DNA from: JBHGXV01 sp041920505 | Lineage (GTDB): Bacteria > Bacillota > Bacilli > Brevibacillales > Brevibacillaceae | Assembly (NCBI GenBank): GCA_041920505.1 | Contig: JBHGXV010000033.1 | Span: 1-26,368 of the forward strand | DNA length: 26,368 nucleotides | Direction: 5' to 3' | Part shown: one piece after another, positions 23,071 through 26,368 of the stretch | Layout: each line of letters starts with the position of its first letter | Position numbering within the stretch: the first letter of the stretch is position 1 | Made by a program: the position numbers and the translations under genes | Notes under the pieces: generated by a model | The model's input: the letters and a program-made list of their open reading frames with translations, nothing else | Database searches by the model: none | What the model was told of the DNA's origin: nothing

Positions 23071-24915
23071 ATGTGCGGAATCACAGGATGGGTGGACTGG
23101 GAGCGGAATCTCTCCCAGGAGGTCCCGACGCTTTTGGCTATGACGAGGACGCTTGCCAACCGCGGTCCCGACGCCGACGGATATTGGGTATCCGGGCATG
23201 TCGCGTTCGGCCACCGGCGGCTGGTGGTGGTCGACCCGGCAGGAGGGGCGCAGCCGATGACCCGCTGTGCGGGCGACGCATGCTATACACTGATTTACAA
23301 CGGAGAGTTGTACAATACGGAAGACCTGCGGCAGGAGTTGATCGCGCGCGGCCACAACTTCCGCTCCCGCTCCGACACCGAGGTGCTGTTGATTGCCTAC
23401 ATGGAGTGGGGACGGGAGTGCGTCACACGACTGAACGGCATCTTCGCCTTCGCTGTCTGGAACGAGCGCGAACAGACGCTGTTTCTCGCCCGCGACCGGC
23501 TGGGCGTCAAACCGCTGTTTTACGCGCGGAGGGGCAGCGCCTTTCTGTTCGGATCGGAACTGAAGGCCTTGCTCGCCCACCCGGCGGTCAAGCCGGAACT
23601 TGATCGCGAGGGGCTGGCCGAGATCTTTGCTATCGGTCCGGCCCGCACTCCGGGACACGGCGTGTTTCGCGGCGTGCACGAACTGCGGCCGGGACACTGG
23701 CTGGAAGTGACGCGAAGCGGCGTGCAAATCCGGCCTTACTGGCAGTTGGAAAGCCGTCCGCATCCGGACGATCTTGAGACGACAGCGGCAACGGTGCGCC
23801 GCCTGCTGATCGACTCGATCGAGCGGCAACTGGTGTCGGATGTGCCGGTGGGCACGCTGCTCTCCGGCGGTCTCGACTCCAGCGCGATCACCGCGATCTC
23901 CGCCGCCGCGTTCGCCCGCGACGGCCGAGGCCCGCTCTCCACCTATTCCATCGACTATGTGGACAATGACCGCTACTTTCAGACAAGCGTCTTTCAGCCG
24001 AACGCCGACGCCCCGTACGTCCGGCGCGTCTCGGACTATCTCGGCACCGTGCACCGCGACATCCAATTCGACACGCCGGAGTTGGTCGAGGCGTTGAAAA
24101 CCGCCGTACACGCCCGCGATCTTCCAGGGATGGCCGACGTGGACGCGTCGCTGTTCCTGTTTTGCCGGGAGATCAAAAAAGAGACGACGGTCGTGCTGTC
24201 CGGCGAGTGCGCCGACGAGGTGTTCGGCGGCTATCCGTGGTTTCACCGCGAGGACTTGCTCAGCGCCGACACCTTCCCGTGGGCGCGGGCCACGGCGATG
24301 CGATCAGCCTGGCTTTCTCCCGAACTGCGCGAGTGGGTCCAGCCGGAAGCGTACGTCGCCCAACGGTACGAAGAGACGCTGGCCGAAGTGCCGCGCTTGA
24401 ACGGAGAAGCGAAGGAGGAAGCACGCCGGCGGGAAATGTTTTACCTGAACATCACCTGGTTCATGAACACCTTGCTGGATCGCAAGGACCGGATGAGCAT
24501 GGCGGCCAGCCTGGAAGCGCGCGTGCCGTTTTGCGACCACCGGCTGGTCGAGTACGTCTGGAACATCCCCTGGTCGATGAAGATGCACAACGGCCGGGAA
24601 AAAGGGATTCTGCGCAAAGCGCTCGAAGGCATCCTGCCCGATGACGTGCTCTACCGCAAGAAAAGCCCGTACCCGAAGACGCACAATCCGGCCTACGCCC
24701 GGGCGACGCGCGACTGGCTGCTGACGATCCTGGACGATCCTACGTCTCCCCTCCTCCCGCTCATCGACGTCGCCGCAATCCGCGAGTTGACCGCCGACGC
24801 CGACGTCGCAACGGGAACGCCGTGGTTCGGCCAGTTGATGAGCAAGCCGCAGTTGTTCGCCTACCTGGCGCAGATCGACCTGTGGCTGAGAGAGTACAAG
24901 GTGACGATCCGCTAG
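23071..24915 (+). CDS. asnB: asparagine synthetase, glutamine-hydrolysing (AsnO/AsnB type)
   Basis: A 614-residue two-domain enzyme converting aspartate, glutamine and ATP to asparagine. The mature N-terminal Cys (MCGITGW) is the class II glutaminase nucleophile, with NRGPDADG and YNGELYN motifs. The synthetase domain has the PP-loop SGGLDSS (residues 265-271) and later GECADEVFGGYPWF and RKDRMSMAASLEARVPF. The length equals that of B. subtilis AsnO, the sporulation-linked paralogue. A sigma-E-like -10 (CATACAAC at 22986-22993) lies about 80 bases upstream but lacks a recognisable -35, so sporulation control is only a possibility. The ATG at 23071 follows AAAGGGTG. It is monocistronic with its own terminator. 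Confidence 0.95.
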   Translation: MCGITGWVDWERNLSQEVPTLLAMTRTLANRGPDADGYWVSGHVAFGHRRLVVVDPAGGAQPMTRCAGDACYTLIYNGELYNTEDLRQELIARGHNFRSRSDTEVLLIAYMEWGRECVTRLNGIFAFAVWNEREQTLFLARDRLGVKPLFYARRGSAFLFGSELKALLAHPAVKPELDREGLAEIFAIGPARTPGHGVFRGVHELRPGHWLEVTRSGVQIRPYWQLESRPHPDDLETTAATVRRLLIDSIERQLVSDVPVGTLLSGGLDSSAITAISAAAFARDGRGPLSTYSIDYVDNDRYFQTSVFQPNADAPYVRRVSDYLGTVHRDIQFDTPELVEALKTAVHARDLPGMADVDASLFLFCREIKKETTVVLSGECADEVFGGYPWFHREDLLSADTFPWARATAMRSAWLSPELREWVQPEAYVAQRYEETLAEVPRLNGEAKEEARRREMFYLNITWFMNTLLDRKDRMSMAASLEARVPFCDHRLVEYVWNIPWSMKMHNGREKGILRKALEGILPDDVLYRKKSPYPKTHNPAYARATRDWLLTILDDPTSPLLPLIDVAAIRELTADADVATGTPWFGQLMSKPQLFAYLAQIDLWLREYKVTIR

Positions 24916-24932
24916 GGCGTGTCCCAGACGCG

Positions 24933-24966
24933 AAGCCCCCTGTATCGACTGATGCAGGGGGCTTTG
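24933..24966 (+). terminator. Rho-independent terminator of the asparagine synthetase gene
   Basis: A 10-bp perfect stem AAGCCCCCTG (24933-24942) pairs with CAGGGGGCTT (24955-24964), starting 18 bases after the stop. The T run is short (TTT). Confidence 0.85.
24935..24949 (+). repeat. Direct repeat, left copy (inside the asparagine synthetase terminator)
   Basis: GCCCCCTGTATCGAC recurs exactly at 26354-26368. The bases just before it differ between copies, so the identity starts here; the right copy runs off the window. Confidence 0.85.
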
Positions 24967-25207
24967 CTATTGCTCCTTCCATCTCATTAGGAATTGGCTG
25001 ACCTTGCGAATTCGTTCCTTTCTACACGCATTTGGGTACCAACCTGAAGAGCGTATCCATTTTAAGGTCTTTCGTTCGATGAGTACATAGGGGGAGAGTT
25101 GGTGAGAATGAAGGAAAGAGGATGGGGTTTCTTGTTCTGCCTGTGGGTAGCCAATCGCCATCCGGCTAAGAAAAGAATGTTCGCATACACGTAGGGGGTA
25201 TCTGTAT
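24967..25207. other. Intergenic region before the alcohol dehydrogenase
   Basis: This stretch is lower in GC than the asparagine synthetase gene and carries the ribosome site AGGGGG (25193-25198) for the dehydrogenase. A 30-codon GTG-initiated frame (25102-25194) and a 100-codon reverse frame cover parts of it, but neither resembles a known protein. I see no clear promoter. Confidence 0.4.
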
Positions 25208-26248
25208 ATGAAAGCGCTTATCTTTCGTGGACCAGGAAAGTACGAGTGGGTAGAGAAGGACAAGCCCACGATTCAGAAACCGACAGATGCGATCGTAAGA
25301 ATCACCAAAACGACGATTTGCGGCACGGATTTGCACATTTTGGGCGGTGATGTGCCGGCGGTGACCGACGGCCGGACCCTGGGACACGAAGGTGTCGGAA
25401 TCGTAGAAGAAGTAGGCGCTGGTGTGAAAAATTTCAAACCAGGAGACAGAGTCCTGATTTCTTGTGTCACTTCCTGTGGAAGATGCGATTATTGCAAAAA
25501 AGCGATGTACGCCCACTGTGAAGACGGTGGCTGGATTTTGGGGCATCTGATCGACGGTACCCAGGCGGAATACGTCCGAATCCCTTATGCTGATACGAGC
25601 ATGTATCACATTCCTCCGGGAAGTGATGAGGAAGCCCTTGTCATGTTGAGCGACATTATGCCGACAAGTTTGGAAATCGGGGTGATGTACGGCGGCGTTC
25701 AGCCGGGGGATGTGGTCGCAATCGTCGGAGCCGGTCCGGTCGGAATGTCGACACTCATGACAGCGCAACTTTATTCGCCCTCGGAGATCATCATGGTCGA
25801 CCTTGACGATAATCGTCTGGAGCAGTCCAAAACATTCGGGGCCACCAAGACAGTGAACAGCTCCAAGGGAGATGCGGTTGAGCAAATCATGAAACTGACG
25901 GATGGGAAAGGCGTTGATGTAGCGATTGAGGCCGTCGGATTCCCAGTGACCTTCGACATTTGCCAGCAAATCTTAAAGCCCGGTGGACGGCTGGCCAACG
26001 TCGGTGTACACGGCAAGCCTGTCAATCTGCACTTGGAACAATTGTGGCTACGCAATGTCAAGATCACGACCGGGCTGGTCAGCACAAGCATGACCCCGAT
26101 GCTGTTAAAGACAGTGCAATCTGGAAAAATCAACCCAAAACCATTGATCACTCACCGCTTTCCGTTGGATCAGATCATGCAAGCGTACGAGGTGTTCAGA
26201 AATGCTGCCAAAGAAAAAGCGATGAAAGTAATTTTATACAACGATTGA
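25208..26248 (+). CDS. zinc-dependent medium-chain alcohol dehydrogenase
   Basis: A 346-residue MDR-family oxidoreductase. Catalytic zinc ligands are C38, H60 (with E61) and D149, equivalent to the TbADH/secondary-alcohol dehydrogenase set. The structural zinc site is C90, C93, C96 and C104 (SCGRCDYCKKAMYAHC). The Rossmann glycine motif is GAGPVG (174-179), and the second strand ends VDLDDNR; the acidic residue there favours NAD over NADP. The family acts on secondary or short-chain alcohols; the exact substrate is unknown. AGGGGG is 9 bases upstream of the ATG. Codon and GC composition are lower than the neighbouring asparagine synthetase gene (31 versus 34 G/C in sampled 60-base lines), and the gene lies between two copies of a direct repeat. 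Confidence 0.94.
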   Translation: MKALIFRGPGKYEWVEKDKPTIQKPTDAIVRITKTTICGTDLHILGGDVPAVTDGRTLGHEGVGIVEEVGAGVKNFKPGDRVLISCVTSCGRCDYCKKAMYAHCEDGGWILGHLIDGTQAEYVRIPYADTSMYHIPPGSDEEALVMLSDIMPTSLEIGVMYGGVQPGDVVAIVGAGPVGMSTLMTAQLYSPSEIIMVDLDDNRLEQSKTFGATKTVNSSKGDAVEQIMKLTDGKGVDVAIEAVGFPVTFDICQQILKPGGRLANVGVHGKPVNLHLEQLWLRNVKITTGLVSTSMTPMLLKTVQSGKINPKPLITHRFPLDQIMQAYEVFRNAAKEKAMKVILYND

Positions 26249-26353
26249 ATTTGTTGACAAAAAGAAGCGGCGGTAAGCTAACGGCTACTGCTGCCCTCGC
26301 CGCTCGGGACTTGCACCTTATAAACAACGCCCAAGCCGAGCGCACCACAAGAT

Positions 26354-26368
26354 GCCCCCTGTATCGAC
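26354..26368 (+). repeat. Direct repeat, right copy (truncated by window end)
   Basis: An exact 15-base copy of 24935-24949. If the next bases complete the CAGGGGGC arm it will be a second copy of the asparagine synthetase terminator hairpin. Confidence 0.8.

Noticed and set aside
25102..25194. A 30-codon GTG-initiated frame just before the dehydrogenase, possibly a leader peptide
   Set aside because: It has a GGGGGAG stretch upstream, but no attenuator hairpin or codon pattern suggests regulation, and the peptide is not recognisable.
24967..25269. A 100-codon reverse-strand frame between the asparagine synthetase and dehydrogenase genes
   Set aside because: It has no recognisable motif and runs into the start of the dehydrogenase; I could not find a plausible ribosome site or family. 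A decayed gene cannot be excluded.
26254..26304. TTGACA and an AGCGGCG/CGCCGCT inverted repeat after the dehydrogenase
   Set aside because: No -10 at a suitable distance, and the hairpin has a 25-base loop and no T run, so neither a promoter nor a terminator is convincing.

Overview
The window looks like chromosome from a moderately GC-rich, spore-forming member of the Bacillales (Firmicutes). Supporting evidence: strong AAGGAGG-type ribosome binding sites, an S-box (SAM-I) riboswitch before metH, a T-box leader before argS, a YjcZ-type mini-protein, an AsnO-like asparagine synthetase and a Bacillus-type Fnr half-site pair. The CRISPR repeat family (GTTTTGATCG...ATTGAAAC) fits the same group. 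I cannot name a species; a Brevibacillus/Alicyclobacillaceae-like host is a guess.

Layout. 1-550: trailing end of a CRISPR array (8 repeats; leader and cas genes outside the window), followed by a lone AbrB/MazE-type DNA-binding protein. 1.1-4.6 kb: peptide chain release factor 3 (prfC, minus) divergent from an M32 carboxypeptidase (plus). 4.9-6.1 kb: an MFS transporter with clearly lower GC. 6.3-9.8 kb: a four-gene minus-strand operon nosD-nosL-nosY-nosF (copper delivery/maturation module) without nosZ, preceded by a perfect Fnr/Crp-type palindrome placed as expected for a class II activated promoter. Divergent from it is a NicO/UreH-type nickel-cobalt transporter. 11-16.7 kb: methionine operon metH plus a bifunctional homocysteine methyltransferase/methylene-THF reductase, under a SAM-I riboswitch. 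16.7-18.4 kb: a GNAT acetyltransferase and a secreted coiled-coil/stalk-domain protein with a Thr-rich repeat tail. 18.7 kb: a 31-aa YjcZ-like gene. 18.9-21.5 kb: an unknown protein and argS with an arginine T-box. 21.5-22.8 kb: endonuclease IV and an unknown acidic protein. 23.1-24.9 kb: glutamine-dependent asparagine synthetase. 25.2-26.2 kb: a zinc alcohol dehydrogenase, bracketed by a direct repeat derived from the asparagine synthetase terminator.

Most of the content is conserved housekeeping. The items that reward a second look are the nosZ-less, apparently Fnr-controlled nos module with a methionine-rich NosL tail; the readable switching geometry of the two RNA leaders; the orphan AbrB protein at the edge of the CRISPR array; and the terminator duplication flanking the dehydrogenase. 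I found no convincing wholly new multi-gene system.
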